Source: CAZDYP01 sp964509505 (lineage in GTDB: Bacteria > Chloroflexota > Anaerolineae > JACRMK01). From it: a DNA stretch of 17,181 nt. Each line of letters starts with the position of its first letter. Within the stretch, counting starts at the first letter, position 1. The position numbers and the translations under genes are program-made. The stretch covers positions 1 through 17,181 of the forward strand of contig CAZDYP010000114.1 in NCBI GenBank assembly GCA_964509505.1, in the 5' to 3' direction. Shown in pieces: positions 1 through 6,983 of this stretch. The notes beneath the pieces are model-generated. The model was not told where the DNA came from. It searched no databases and was given only the letters and a program-made list of their open reading frames with translations.

Positions 1-638
1 ACACCTGGCCTACCCCCTCCCTCGCCTACCTCACAGGCCAACACGTCTCCATCGCGCGCGTCAATCCCGATGCGGATGTGGATGACCTGTACGCCGTGTC
101 GCATGGCAGCGCAGAGTACGAAGCGCTGTGGATGTATCTCTCGCCGTCGCCATTTCCCAACAAAGATGCCATGCGCGCGTGGCTGCACTCCATCAAGGAC
201 AGCCAAGACCCGCTCTACTATACCGTGACGAGCAACGCCTTGCAGCGCAAGGTCGGCATGATTTCCATTATGAACATCGTGCCTGCGATGGGGCGCGCGG
301 AGCTCGGCAACATCTGGTATAGCCCGCTCGCGCAGAAGACGCGCGTCAACACCGAAGTGACGTATCTCTTTTTGCGCTACCTCTTCGACGATTTGCGCTA
401 TCGCCGCGTCGAGTGGAAATGCAACAACCTCAACGAACCGAGCAAACGCGCGGCATTGCGCATGGGCTTCAAATACGAAGGCTTGTTCCGTCAGCACATG
501 CTCGTGAAGGGGCAAAACCGCGACACCGCTTGGTTCTCCATCATTGACTCGGAATGGCCGACGGTCAAAGCAAACTTCGAGAGATACTTGTCGTCGGACA
601 ACCTCTCGCTCACTGTCTTGAATCAGCAAACGACTTAA
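1..638 (+). CDS. GNAT family N-acetyltransferase (RimJ/RimL-like), 5' truncated by window edge
   Basis: The frame is open from base 3, so the start lies outside the window. A GTG at 78 is internal and not a credible start, because the family-typical N-terminal strand (LTGQHVSIARV) precedes it. The rest follows the GNAT order: a helical segment with WLHSIKD, a central strand around KVGMISIMNI, then NIWYSPLAQKTRVNTEV, which corresponds to the acetyl-CoA-binding strand and loop. The family's usual R/QxxGxG motif is degenerate here. After that come the VEWKCNNLNEPSKRAALRMGF helix, typical of RimJ/RimL-type enzymes, and a C-terminal strand. These enzymes transfer acetyl from acetyl-CoA to protein N-termini or small amines in the cytosol; the substrate cannot be read from sequence. 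About 211 residues are visible, close to full length. No promoter is in view. Confidence 0.85.
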   Translation, partial: TWPTPSLAYLTGQHVSIARVNPDADVDDLYAVSHGSAEYEALWMYLSPSPFPNKDAMRAWLHSIKDSQDPLYYTVTSNALQRKVGMISIMNIVPAMGRAELGNIWYSPLAQKTRVNTEVTYLFLRYLFDDLRYRRVEWKCNNLNEPSKRAALRMGFKYEGLFRQHMLVKGQNRDTAWFSIIDSEWPTVKANFERYLSSDNLSLTVLNQQTT

Positions 639-641
639 AGC

Positions 642-680
642 AGACCTCACAGGTTTTCGCGTAGCGTGCCTGTGAGGTCT
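642..680. repeat. Palindromic intergenic repeat, AGACCTCACAGG family
   Basis: A perfect 12-bp inverted repeat (AGACCTCACAGG at 642-653, its complement at 669-680) with a 15-nt loop. No T-tract follows, so it is more REP-like than a terminator. A close relative with CTCGCAGG lies at 1653-1699, which suggests a dispersed repeat family. Confidence 0.7.
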
Positions 681-702
681 TGGAATGAACAGGCGGTAAG
701 CC

Positions 703-918
703 ATGTGTCGTAGCATCAAAAAACTTCGTTACCCAGATCGCGCGCCAACCGATGCCGAGTTGCACGAAGCCGCGCTGCAATTCATCCGCAAGGTGAGCGG
801 TTATCGCGCGCCGTCAAAGACGAATGAAGCGGCGTTCAATCAAGCTGTCGCAGCGGTGGCGACGACAACACGCGCGCTGCTAGCGCAGTTACACAGCAAA
901 TCCATCACAAAGCAATAA
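703..918 (+). CDS. DUF2277 family protein
   Basis: A 71-residue protein starting MCRSIKKLRYP, the hallmark N-terminus of DUF2277, followed by a short helical region (DAELHEAALQFIRKVSGYRAPS) and an Ala-rich C-terminal helix. Length and the invariant MCRSIK start match the family, which is small, cytosolic and of unknown function. A weak Shine-Dalgarno-like GGCGGT lies just upstream of the ATG. No catalytic residues are evident; the N-terminal Cys2 is the only cysteine. It sits alone between two dispersed repeats, so no operon partner suggests a role. The family call is firm; no function is claimed. Confidence 0.85.
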   Translation: MCRSIKKLRYPDRAPTDAELHEAALQFIRKVSGYRAPSKTNEAAFNQAVAAVATTTRALLAQLHSKSITKQ

Positions 919-930
919 CAGAACGACCTC

Positions 931-993
931 ACCACAGAGGCGCAGAGGACACTGAGAGCTTTATTTTCTCTGTGTTCTCTGTGTCTCTGCGGT
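931..993. repeat. Imperfect palindromic repeat, ACCACAGAGG / CTCTGCGGT family
   Basis: The left half (ACCACAGAGGCGCAGAGGAC) is an imperfect complement of the right half (CTCTGTGTTCTCTGTGTCTC and following bases to GCGGT), so the 63 nt fold into one long hairpin. Arms are built from degenerate CACAGAG units. I recognise this as a very common intergenic element of environmental bacterial genomes; function unknown. It ends 28 nt before the next start codon. Confidence 0.65.
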
Positions 994-1021
994 AAAAATT
1001 CTTTTAACGAGACCTCGAGCT

Positions 1022-1648
1022 GTGACGTTACAAACTGCGTTGACTTCAGCCGAGCGCAAATCGCTCGCCAAACTTTCTTCGCCCGTCAAGATTCAAGCCC
1101 ATCTCGACTCGATTCCGTATAGCACCGAAGACCGTTATCGCTGCCCCTTGAGTGTGCTGCGTGACCAACGCGCGCATTGTTACGATGGCGCGGTGTTCGC
1201 CGCTGCCATGTTGCAACGCATCGGCTATCCGCCGCTCATCGTGAACCTGTTCGCTTATCGTGACGATGAGCATCTCATCGCCGTTTTCAAGTGTGATGGG
1301 CATTGGGGCGCAGTGGCGAAATCGAACTTCGTCGGCTTGCGCTATCGTGAACCGATCTATCGCTCATTGCGCGAGCTGGTCGTCTCGTACTTCGAGGACT
1401 ATTACAACCTCGAAGGCTTGCGCTCACTTCGCAGTTATACGCGCCCGTTCAACCTCGACACGGTGCGCTTGGTGGATTGGCGCACACACGACGCTGCGCT
1501 GACTCACATCGCTAAACGACTGGATGCGTTACGGCGCGTGCCTGTGCTGACACCCAATATGATTGCGCAGCTGTCGCCGCTCGATAGGCGATCGTATGAG
1601 GCGGGGATGTGGGGGACGAATATGGCGGGGGTGTATCAACCTGATTAG
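1022..1648 (+). CDS. Transglutaminase-like domain protein
   Basis: A 208-residue cytosolic protein with no signal peptide. A catalytic-type Cys53 lies in RAHCYDGAVFAAAMLQRIGYPP, where Cys starts a helix as in papain/transglutaminase folds. His84 is in DDEHLIAVF. Asn102 (AKSNFVG) or a nearby Asp could complete the triad; a standard Asp is not obvious. The later segment EPIYRSLRELVVSYFEDYYN is typical of a bacterial transglutaminase-like subgroup whose substrates are not known. The start is GTG at 1022 with only a poor ribosome-binding site; no better start was seen. It ends five bases before a strong hairpin that separates it from the convergent gene. Members may act as cysteine proteases or amidases rather than cross-linking enzymes. 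Confidence 0.7.
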   Translation: MTLQTALTSAERKSLAKLSSPVKIQAHLDSIPYSTEDRYRCPLSVLRDQRAHCYDGAVFAAAMLQRIGYPPLIVNLFAYRDDEHLIAVFKCDGHWGAVAKSNFVGLRYREPIYRSLRELVVSYFEDYYNLEGLRSLRSYTRPFNLDTVRLVDWRTHDAALTHIAKRLDALRRVPVLTPNMIAQLSPLDRRSYEAGMWGTNMAGVYQPD

Positions 1649-1652
1649 AAAC

Positions 1653-1699
1653 AGACAGACCTCGCAGGTTTCATGTTTCACGACCTGCGAGGTCTGTCT
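1653..1699. terminator. Bidirectional terminator-like hairpin between convergent genes
   Basis: A perfect 17-bp stem (AGACAGACCTCGCAGGT at 1653-1669, complement at 1683-1699) with a 13-nt loop, placed exactly between the 1648 stop and the 1704 stop of the opposing gene. T-runs on both sides are short, so termination strength is uncertain. The core AGACCTCGCAGGT is shared with the repeat at 642-680, so this is probably a dispersed repeat serving as a terminator. Confidence 0.7.
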
Positions 1700-1703
1700 T
1701 TGC

Positions 1704-2573
1704 TTACTCCTCAACTTTGGTGTACCACTGTTTGCGTGTGCCCAGCAGCGCGCGCCAGCGCCAGCGCCGCGTCTTCGGCGCGCTATGTACACGCTCTAGC
1801 AAGATGCGGGTCTTCTCAGCCAAATCACTGCGGTCGCTATCTTCTAACAGGGAGCTGTTCCGAGCATGACGTTGCACGCGCCTCAAGTTAGTCACCACGT
1901 CATACCAGAAACCCCAATCGTTCACAAGCAAACGCGCAATGTAGTTCACGTTCACCCTATCGGGCTCGCTATACTCAGATAGCTCATGCGCGCGCAGCAA
2001 CAAAAATACATCCTTCAAATCTTTTTCGGTGAAAGCGGTGATGAGCAATTTGCTGAGGAGCAAATCGGTGACGGGAATGGTGGGGAAGTCGAGGTCGAGC
2101 CGATGCGCCAATGGCAAGCTGTGTTCCATTAACATCTTGTCAAAAAAAATGTCGGCTTCAAACCAACCATCGGGGTGAAAATAGATGTGTCGCTCGGAGG
2201 CGGCCGTGGCGAGCGTGGTGCGTCGCTTGATGTAGCCGAGGTCGTCAAAGAAGAAAGGCAGCTGTTTGCGCTGTGCCTTCAACGCCACAAAGTCGAGATC
2301 GTAGTATTGTTGCTTCGCATAGAGGCCACTCTCACGAATCGCGCGCCCTAGCCGTTGCGCTAGCGCTTCGTGATGAGCGCAATGCAGGCGCACGGCGACG
2401 CCGCCCAACAAGCGCAACGTGAAACCAGCATCGCGCGCCGCTTGGACGACGCGCTGTGCTTCCTCCAAAAAGACGGCGACAGGAATGATGCCGTTCCACT
2501 CAGGCGGCAGACGGCGTTCTTCGATTTCAAGGACTTCTTTGATGATACGGGGTTTGAGATTCGGGCTACGCAC
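1704..2573 (-). CDS. Nucleotidyltransferase-fold protein, paralogue A
   Basis: A 289-residue protein with signs of the Pol-beta/MNT nucleotidyltransferase fold: Gly-Gly at 57-58 (LRLLGGVAVRLH), an Asp pair at 92-94 (YDLDF), a third acidic strand at 140-145 (ADIFFD), then VTDLLLSK (168-175) and KDLKD (184-188), which resemble the C-terminal part of AbiEii-type transferases. A DWGFW motif (219-223) and a Trp/Arg-rich tail are shared with two paralogues at 6003-6902 and 7915-8715. The start is GTG at 2573, only two nucleotides after the upstream stop codon and without its own Shine-Dalgarno, which suggests translational coupling to the 254-residue protein. Substrate unknown: tRNA, protein or small molecule are all possible. 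The fold is inferred from motifs, not from a profile search. Confidence 0.65.
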   Translation of the reverse strand: MRSPNLKPRIIKEVLEIEERRLPPEWNGIIPVAVFLEEAQRVVQAARDAGFTLRLLGGVAVRLHCAHHEALAQRLGRAIRESGLYAKQQYYDLDFVALKAQRKQLPFFFDDLGYIKRRTTLATAASERHIYFHPDGWFEADIFFDKMLMEHSLPLAHRLDLDFPTIPVTDLLLSKLLITAFTEKDLKDVFLLLRAHELSEYSEPDRVNVNYIARLLVNDWGFWYDVVTNLRRVQRHARNSSLLEDSDRSDLAEKTRILLERVHSAPKTRRWRWRALLGTRKQWYTKVEE

Positions 2574-2575
2574 AT

Positions 2576-3340
2576 TTAAGCTGTTGTGGGATTGAACGCG
2601 ACAGGTTGAAACAGACTGATGCCCAACAAGCGTTCCAAACGTCCGCGCAGGTTGACGATCATCTTCATATCCCTCAATGTTTCGGTCTCAACCTCCAAGG
2701 CATGACAAGCGCGACGGAGCCAAGATATGATGTGATCTATGTGCGGCTTGCGCGTGATGATGTAAAAATATTCCCAGTCATAATCAAACAGCGTATGGTA
2801 TTCGGCAAGGTCGAGCACCGCGTTGTAGTCAATGTGTGCGCTCGGTTGCGCGAGCGTCTCGGCTAGCGGTTGCGCGGTCTCGGAGCGCGCGACAAACACG
2901 CGCAGGCGATCCAACGAACCATAGCGCGCCACCGACCACTGCACGGCGTCCAAGTCTGTCGTGCGATAGATGACGTAGTACTTGGGCGAGTGGACTTTCA
3001 CACCCAAGGCAGCCAGATAGATAACGGAGCTCGGATACGTCACAATTTCTTTCTTGGTCGTAAACGCAATGTACCGTTGTTGCAAATACTTAACCACGGC
3101 CTTGGGATTATGGTCGTGCCGCAGCATGACGACGTATTCCGATTCAGGTGAGCTTAGAGATTGAATGAAACGCGTGGCAAGTTCCGCATCCAAGCCAATG
3201 TGGAAATAGGGTGTCGTCGTGCGTTCCGCGCCGAGTACGCCAACGTAATTGAGTGTGCCACGTACAGGTCCTAGCGGCACATGTAGTTCCGCCATGGGCA
3301 TATCGGGGAAGAAAAAAACTTTTTTGACGCAACTACTCAT
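2576..3340 (-). CDS. Uncharacterised protein coupled to nucleotidyltransferase A
   Basis: A 254-residue soluble protein that I do not recognise. The frame is open further upstream, but the ATG at 3340 has a good ribosome-binding site (AAAGG four bases before it) and lies downstream of a strong promoter, so it is preferred. Visible features: an N-terminal segment with FFFPDMPMAELHVPLGPVRG; alternating strands in the middle (EYVVMLRHDHNP, YYVIYRTTDLDAVQW, LRVFVARSET); a tyrosine-rich acidic patch (DYDWEYFYIITRKPHIDHI); and a basic C-terminal helix. No signal peptide, transmembrane segment or clear helix-turn-helix. It is separated by two nucleotides from the downstream nucleotidyltransferase-like gene, so the two are almost certainly co-expressed and may work together. 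Confidence 0.7.
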   Translation of the reverse strand: MSSCVKKVFFFPDMPMAELHVPLGPVRGTLNYVGVLGAERTTTPYFHIGLDAELATRFIQSLSSPESEYVVMLRHDHNPKAVVKYLQQRYIAFTTKKEIVTYPSSVIYLAALGVKVHSPKYYVIYRTTDLDAVQWSVARYGSLDRLRVFVARSETAQPLAETLAQPSAHIDYNAVLDLAEYHTLFDYDWEYFYIITRKPHIDHIISWLRRACHALEVETETLRDMKMIVNLRGRLERLLGISLFQPVAFNPTTA

Positions 3341-3380
3341 CGTACCTTTCTTAGGGTTCAGGTGTTGTATCTTTGCGAAG

Positions 3381-3409
3381 ATTGTAAACAAAAAGGCGGT
3401 CAATGCCAA
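3381..3409 (-). promoter_or_regulatory. Sigma70-like promoter for the 3340-1704 operon
   Basis: On the minus strand: -35 TTGGCA (3409-3404), a 17-bp spacer, and -10 TACAAT (3386-3381), each 5/6 to consensus. The predicted start is near 3374, giving a leader of about 34 nt before the ATG at 3340. Confidence 0.6.
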
Positions 3410-3415
3410 ATGCGC

Positions 3416-3444
3416 TTGACTTTCATCAAACGATTTGCTACACT
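3416..3444 (+). promoter_or_regulatory. Candidate sigma70-like promoter for the permease leader
   Basis: Plus strand: -35 TTGACT (3416-3421), 17-bp spacer, -10 TACACT (3439-3444). It lies back to back with the minus-strand promoter seven bases away. Transcription from here would give a leader of roughly 560 nt before the permease ATG. Confidence 0.4.
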
Positions 3445-4009
3445 CGCATTGACCCGTAGGCTGAAGTTACCCATCTGGAAAAGCGGCAGCGTGAGCCATA
3501 CGCGTGCCTGCCTCGCAACTTACCTTGAACGCGCCATATATACTGCACACGGGCATAAATTGCGCTTTTTCGCTCTGGCTGGATTTATGACCAAAGGAAG
3601 TCCCGCAACGGCGGCTGGCAAGTACATGGTGAGCTTGTCGAATCATCCACCGTGAGCAGACAGACAACAAAACGCAGTTTGTGACCGTGCAAGTATATCT
3701 TATCCTAGTCGTACCTCTTGTGGCGCGCCTCAGCGCTCACGCACGCGCTTTCCCATGAGGCAAGACGAAAGGAGGTGATGAGACGCTTAGGCGTTCATGC
3801 GTAACAAGCGTGCTTCTCTGTCAGATGGCTTCATCCATCACTCACGGCTTGTGGGGTATGTGCTTTCTGCGTCAGAAGGCAACTGTGCCACACGAACCTC
3901 CCTGTCCTCTCGTTAGGCATGAGCGCTCATTGGTATCCTACTTCGCAGGAGTTCAGTTTGTGAGGATCGGCCCATAATTCTACGTTGTACCAAAAGGAGG
4001 TTAATTGCA
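3445..4009 (+). promoter_or_regulatory. Long gene-free leader upstream of the APC permease, with several hairpins
   Basis: No convincing gene. Local structures: GCCTCA/TGAGGC stem (3727-3732 with 3756-3761); ACGCTT/AAGCGT stem (3783-3788 with 3806-3811); a 7-bp stem with a 3-nt loop around TTTCTGCGTCAGAAG (about 3866-3882), nested in a TGTGG/CCACA stem; and a 12-nt perfect palindrome ATGAGCGCTCAT (3919-3930). It does not match the consensus of any riboswitch or T-box class I know. The permease has its own strong ribosome-binding site at 3994-4000, so control, if any, would be at transcription elongation or RNA stability. Confidence 0.35.
3768..3916 (+). other. Perfect anti-SD complement and possible 39-codon leader ORF
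   Basis: AAAGGAGGTGAT at 3768-3779 is an exact complement of the usual 3' end of bacterial 16S rRNA. The nearest ATG (3778) overlaps it and opens only an 8-codon frame. The next ATG, at 3797, opens a 39-codon frame ending in TAG at 3914-3916, but its spacing (about 21 nt) is too long for normal initiation. The peptide (MRNKRASLSDGFIHHSRLVG...) resembles nothing known to me. It may be a leader peptide, a ribosome standby site, or chance. Confidence 0.25.
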
Positions 4010-5698
4010 ATGGCAGAAGAAAAACTCTTTCTGCGTAAGGCGACTGGCTTGGTACGCGAGATTGGCTTCGCCACCGCCGTCATCATCATCCTCTGCAACG
4101 TGATTGGACTCGGCTGGCAGAAGCGTGTCTTTCAAGCCGGTGGTTGGGCGCCCGTCAAGGCGTCGGATTACTTCCTCGGCATCCACCCGATGGTGATGTC
4201 ATTCCTCTTGATCGGCGTCGTGGTACTCATCACCGTTTACTGCGTGGCAGTCATGGCGGCCGCCATGCCACGCTCAGGCGGCGGCTACGTCTTCATCTCG
4301 CGCATTCTACATCCGGGCCTGGGCTTCGTGACAGCCTGGATGGCGACGTTCTCGACCGCCCTATCGTATGGCTTAATTGGCGTCGCAGGCGCGGAGGCCA
4401 TCTTGATCTTTGGCGGCGCAGCAGGCCTGGGGCAAGGGATGCTGGACACCATCGCCACGCCCGGCTTTCTCTTTCTCTGGGGCTTGATCATGATTGCGAT
4501 TTTCAGCGCCATCGGTTCCATGGGCGTGCAAATGACTGGGCGCTTCCTACAGATCATTTTCGTCATTCCGGCAGTGGTGCTGATCATCGTGTACCTGTTG
4601 TTTCTGACCGCCAGCCCAGCCGCTCTGACGGCAGGCGTCAAGAACATTTACAATGCAGATGCGGTAGCCTACATCAGGGCCGCTGTGACACAAGGCATTG
4701 ACAAAGCGGCGCAACCTTATTGGGGTGCAGTGGCGACCGCGACCATCGCTTCAGTTTGGGCGTATGGCGGCTACTACGCAGCTTCATTCGTCGCAGGCGA
4801 AGTCAAAGAAGCCAGCCGCAACATGCCTCGCATTCTGTTCACCGCGGGCGTGCTCATCATCTTCGTTTACTGCTCCATTAGCTTCCTGCTCAACGGCGCA
4901 ATTGGCTCGGTGCGTGATGCGAGCGGTTGGTCGTTTGGCGATGCGGTGGCTTTCCTGAACTTCGGCGGCGGCGACTTCAAAGCGGCTAACTTGCCGTCTG
5001 TCGGTGGTTGGATGAGCTTGATGGCGATGATCGTCGCGTCGGGCAACGGCTTTGGCTGGCTGCTGCCGCTCATTCTGTTGTTCGGCGTGTTGTGGGTGTT
5101 AAATGACATTCCGCCCTTCCTGCTCACGTCGAGCCGCACGGTCTTCGCGATGGCGTTTGACCGCGTCTTTCCTGAGAAGTTTGGCGAAATCAGCGAGAAA
5201 TATCACAGCCCCATCTGGGCTATCTGGTTCGTCTCCGCGATTGCCGTGTTGGGCGCTGTATCAGAGGCAAATGCGCTCCAAGGCTTGAAGGGCACCGCGC
5301 TGAATTTCGTCTGGTGGATCCTCAGTCCCGGCGTCATGTTGGCTGCAACTGACGTATTGGGTGTGGCTTTCGACATCTGCTTGGCGCTCTCGGCCTTGCT
5401 CTTTGTGACGCGCAAACCTGAGATCTTCTCACGGTCTGCCTGGCAACAAAATAAGAGCATGGTGCAAGTGCTGGGTGGGCTCGCGACCATTGCGCAGGTG
5501 TGGATCATGTACGTGATTCTCACCGACTCACACAGCTTCAACCTGTTGAACGCGAAGACGTTTGACGATTTTGCGCCGTTCCTCTTCGTCTTGCTCATCG
5601 CGGTCATTGGCGCTGGCATCTACTGGTATTACACGAACAAGGCCAAGCAGACCGGCGTCAGCATGACTACCATCTTCACCGAAATTCCGCCTGAGTAA
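4010..5698 (+). CDS. APC superfamily amino acid permease
   Basis: A 562-residue integral membrane protein with about 12-14 hydrophobic segments. TM1 carries the helix break NVIGLGWQ (residues 30-37), equivalent to the substrate-binding glycine loop of APC transporters. PRSGGGYVFISRIL (about 86-99) is the classic TM3 motif after a cytosolic loop (P-x-SGG-x-Y). The segment AYGGYYAASFVAGEVKEASRNMPR (TM6 and following loop) is diagnostic for the family. It likely drives H+- or Na+-coupled uptake or exchange of an amino acid or amine across the inner membrane; the substrate cannot be read. The ATG follows an ideal AAAAGGAGG with a 9-nt spacer. It is a single-gene unit, bounded by a long leader and an intrinsic terminator. 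The sequence is somewhat longer than typical (about 450-500), through the extended TM5-6 and TM7-8 loops. Confidence 0.9.
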   Translation: MAEEKLFLRKATGLVREIGFATAVIIILCNVIGLGWQKRVFQAGGWAPVKASDYFLGIHPMVMSFLLIGVVVLITVYCVAVMAAAMPRSGGGYVFISRILHPGLGFVTAWMATFSTALSYGLIGVAGAEAILIFGGAAGLGQGMLDTIATPGFLFLWGLIMIAIFSAIGSMGVQMTGRFLQIIFVIPAVVLIIVYLLFLTASPAALTAGVKNIYNADAVAYIRAAVTQGIDKAAQPYWGAVATATIASVWAYGGYYAASFVAGEVKEASRNMPRILFTAGVLIIFVYCSISFLLNGAIGSVRDASGWSFGDAVAFLNFGGGDFKAANLPSVGGWMSLMAMIVASGNGFGWLLPLILLFGVLWVLNDIPPFLLTSSRTVFAMAFDRVFPEKFGEISEKYHSPIWAIWFVSAIAVLGAVSEANALQGLKGTALNFVWWILSPGVMLAATDVLGVAFDICLALSALLFVTRKPEIFSRSAWQQNKSMVQVLGGLATIAQVWIMYVILTDSHSFNLLNAKTFDDFAPFLFVLLIAVIGAGIYWYYTNKAKQTGVSMTTIFTEIPPE

Positions 5699-5727
5699 AT
5701 TGCGTGGTGCGCCGCTCGGCGCAAGCG

Positions 5728-5768
5728 ATGGCTCTGCTCATTCCCCCCATGGGCAGAGCCATTTTTTT
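5728..5768 (+). terminator. Rho-independent terminator of the permease gene
   Basis: A perfect 10-bp stem ATGGCTCTGC (5728-5737) pairs with its complement at 5753-5762, with a 15-nt loop, followed at once by a run of seven T. It begins 30 nt after the permease stop codon. Confidence 0.9.
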
Positions 5769-5778
5769 ATCGCTGAGG

Positions 5779-5988
5779 CGCTGAAACACTGATAACGCTG
5801 ACGGGTCATGGCGAGAGTGCCATGTCGCCGCGCAATATGCGGCGCGACACGGTTACACCGACGAGCCTCCCACTGTCATGGCGAGCGATGTGTGCAAAGC
5901 CATCTCCCCATGTGACATGGGGACTGTTTCGCTCCGCTCGCAGTGACAGTCAGCATCTCAGCGATTCAGCGTCCTCAGTGTTTCAGCG
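5779..5988. repeat. MITE-like nested inverted-repeat element
   Basis: Outer arms of 23 bp (5779-5801 and 5966-5988) match in inverted orientation at 21 of 23 positions; they consist of CGCTGAAACACTGA-type units. Inside are a 6-bp stem CGCCGC/GCGGCG (5826-5831, 5839-5844) and the long palindrome at 5872-5950. No transposase and no clear target-site duplication is visible. It fills the gap between the permease terminator and the next gene and ends just before that gene's ribosome-binding site. Confidence 0.55.
5872..5950. repeat. Dispersed palindrome, TCATGGCGAGCG...CGCTCGCAGTGA type
   Basis: Outer arms ACTGTCATGGCGAGCG and CGCTCGCAGTGACAGT pair at 14 of 16 positions. The centre, TCCCCATGT (5905-5913) and ACATGGGGA (5915-5923), is a perfect 9-bp inverted repeat. 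This GCGAGCG...CGCTCGC hairpin is a widely scattered intergenic element in several bacterial phyla, from memory. Confidence 0.65.
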
Positions 5989-6002
5989 ATTGGAGGCGTC
6001 TG

Positions 6003-6902
6003 ATGATGCGCGATATGATTGGCGAAAGCCGTCCTGTGGACATGCCTACTGAATGGAACGGCATTGTGCCTACCGCCGTGTTCATGGAGGAAGCGCAGAA
6101 GATCGTTGCGGAAGGTGAACGCTTGGGTATCATGTTGCGACTGATGGGCGGCGCGGGCATTCGCTTACGCACGCTGCCGTATGAAGAGCTTGGCATTCGT
6201 TTGGGGCGTCTCGGCACCGTGGGACAACAAGAGTTCACCGACCTGGACTTCATGACCTACGAGCGTTGTCGCAAGCACATGCACACACTCTTCATGGAGA
6301 CCTTGGGCTATGGTTTCCGCCGCGTCACGCCCTCAATGGCCGCGTCGCGCCGCCGCGTCTATTTTCATCCGCGCAATTGGTTCTACGTGGATGTCTTCTT
6401 CGACATGCTCGTCGTTGCCAATCATCGCCTCGACTTCAGGGGGCGGTTGGAGCTCGATAGCCCGACGATCACCGTGACGGACTTCTTGTTGGAGAAGTTG
6501 CAGATTGTGAACTTCGGCGGCAAAGATTTGAAAGACACGGTGCTGTTGCTGCGCGCCTATCCGATTGGCGATGATGACCACGACCAGGTGAACGCCCGTC
6601 ATTTGGAAAAATTGTTGCGCGGCAATTGGGGCTTCTGGTACACCGTCACAACGAATCTGCGCGGTTTAACGGAGGTCGTCATGGAAATGAAAGAGCTGAA
6701 CGACGAAGAGAAGCGCATCACGCAAGAGCGCATCCAGCAACTGCTCGCGCGTCTGGACGCAATGCCCAAGTCGTTACGCTGGACAGTGCGCTCGTGGATT
6801 GGCACGCGGCAACGCTGGTACGAACCCGTGGAGACACAAGAGACAGTGGGCGGGTTTGGCATTTGGCAATTGCGCGAAGAGGTCAAGCAGAAAAAATCTT
6901 GA
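6003..6902 (+). CDS. Nucleotidyltransferase-fold protein, paralogue B
   Basis: A 299-residue paralogue of the proteins at 1704-2573 and 7915-8715. It shares TEWNGIVPTAVFMEEAQ at the N-terminus with A, then Gly-Gly at 49-50 (LRLMGGAGIRL), Asp80/Asp82 (TDLDF), VDVFFD (129-134), VTDFLLEK (158-165), KDLKD (174-178), NWGFW (208-212) and a C-terminal RW...GTRQRWYEP block. The two acidic motifs plus GG fit an MNT-type nucleotidyltransferase core. The ATG at 6003 is chosen because GGAGG lies six bases upstream; a GTG at 5943 would put the N-terminus inside an intergenic repeat. It extends about 20 residues beyond A at the C-terminus (REEVKQKKS). It appears to be a stand-alone gene. Substrate unknown. 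Confidence 0.65.
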   Translation: MMRDMIGESRPVDMPTEWNGIVPTAVFMEEAQKIVAEGERLGIMLRLMGGAGIRLRTLPYEELGIRLGRLGTVGQQEFTDLDFMTYERCRKHMHTLFMETLGYGFRRVTPSMAASRRRVYFHPRNWFYVDVFFDMLVVANHRLDFRGRLELDSPTITVTDFLLEKLQIVNFGGKDLKDTVLLLRAYPIGDDDHDQVNARHLEKLLRGNWGFWYTVTTNLRGLTEVVMEMKELNDEEKRITQERIQQLLARLDAMPKSLRWTVRSWIGTRQRWYEPVETQETVGGFGIWQLREEVKQKKS

Positions 6903-6912
6903 CATCCAGGTA

Positions 6913-6933
6913 GGACAAGTTTCAACCTTGTCC
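6913..6933. repeat. GGACAAG/CTTGTCC hairpin repeat
   Basis: Perfect 7-bp stem with loop TTTCAAC, ten bases after the preceding stop. A sister hairpin with GACAAATT arms lies at 10955-10973. The short AT-rich tail that follows could allow weak termination of paralogue B. Confidence 0.6.
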
Positions 6934-6945
6934 CATAGAAAAATT

Positions 6946-6974
6946 TTGACAGTCTCACCCCTGTCGCCTAAGAT
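6946..6974 (+). promoter_or_regulatory. Sigma70-like promoter predicting a leaderless transcript
   Basis: TTGACA (6946-6951, perfect), 17-bp spacer, TAAGAT (6969-6974). The -10 ends nine bases before the ATG at 6984, so the transcript would start at or within a few bases of the start codon. No Shine-Dalgarno is present upstream of that ATG, consistent with leaderless translation. Confidence 0.55.
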
Positions 6975-6983
6975 TGCGCTATC

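Noticed and set aside
3362..3655. 97-codon open frame in the permease leader
   Set aside because: It starts with a GTG inside the divergent promoter region, has no ribosome-binding site, no recognisable motif and low-complexity-like composition.
3660..4009. Known riboswitch or T-box in front of the permease
   Set aside because: No match to T-box, lysine, glycine, c-di-AMP or guanidine consensus cores that I could find by eye.
5943..6002. Upstream GTG start for paralogue B
   Set aside because: The extra 20 residues come from a dispersed repeat; ATG 6003 has GGAGG at six bases.
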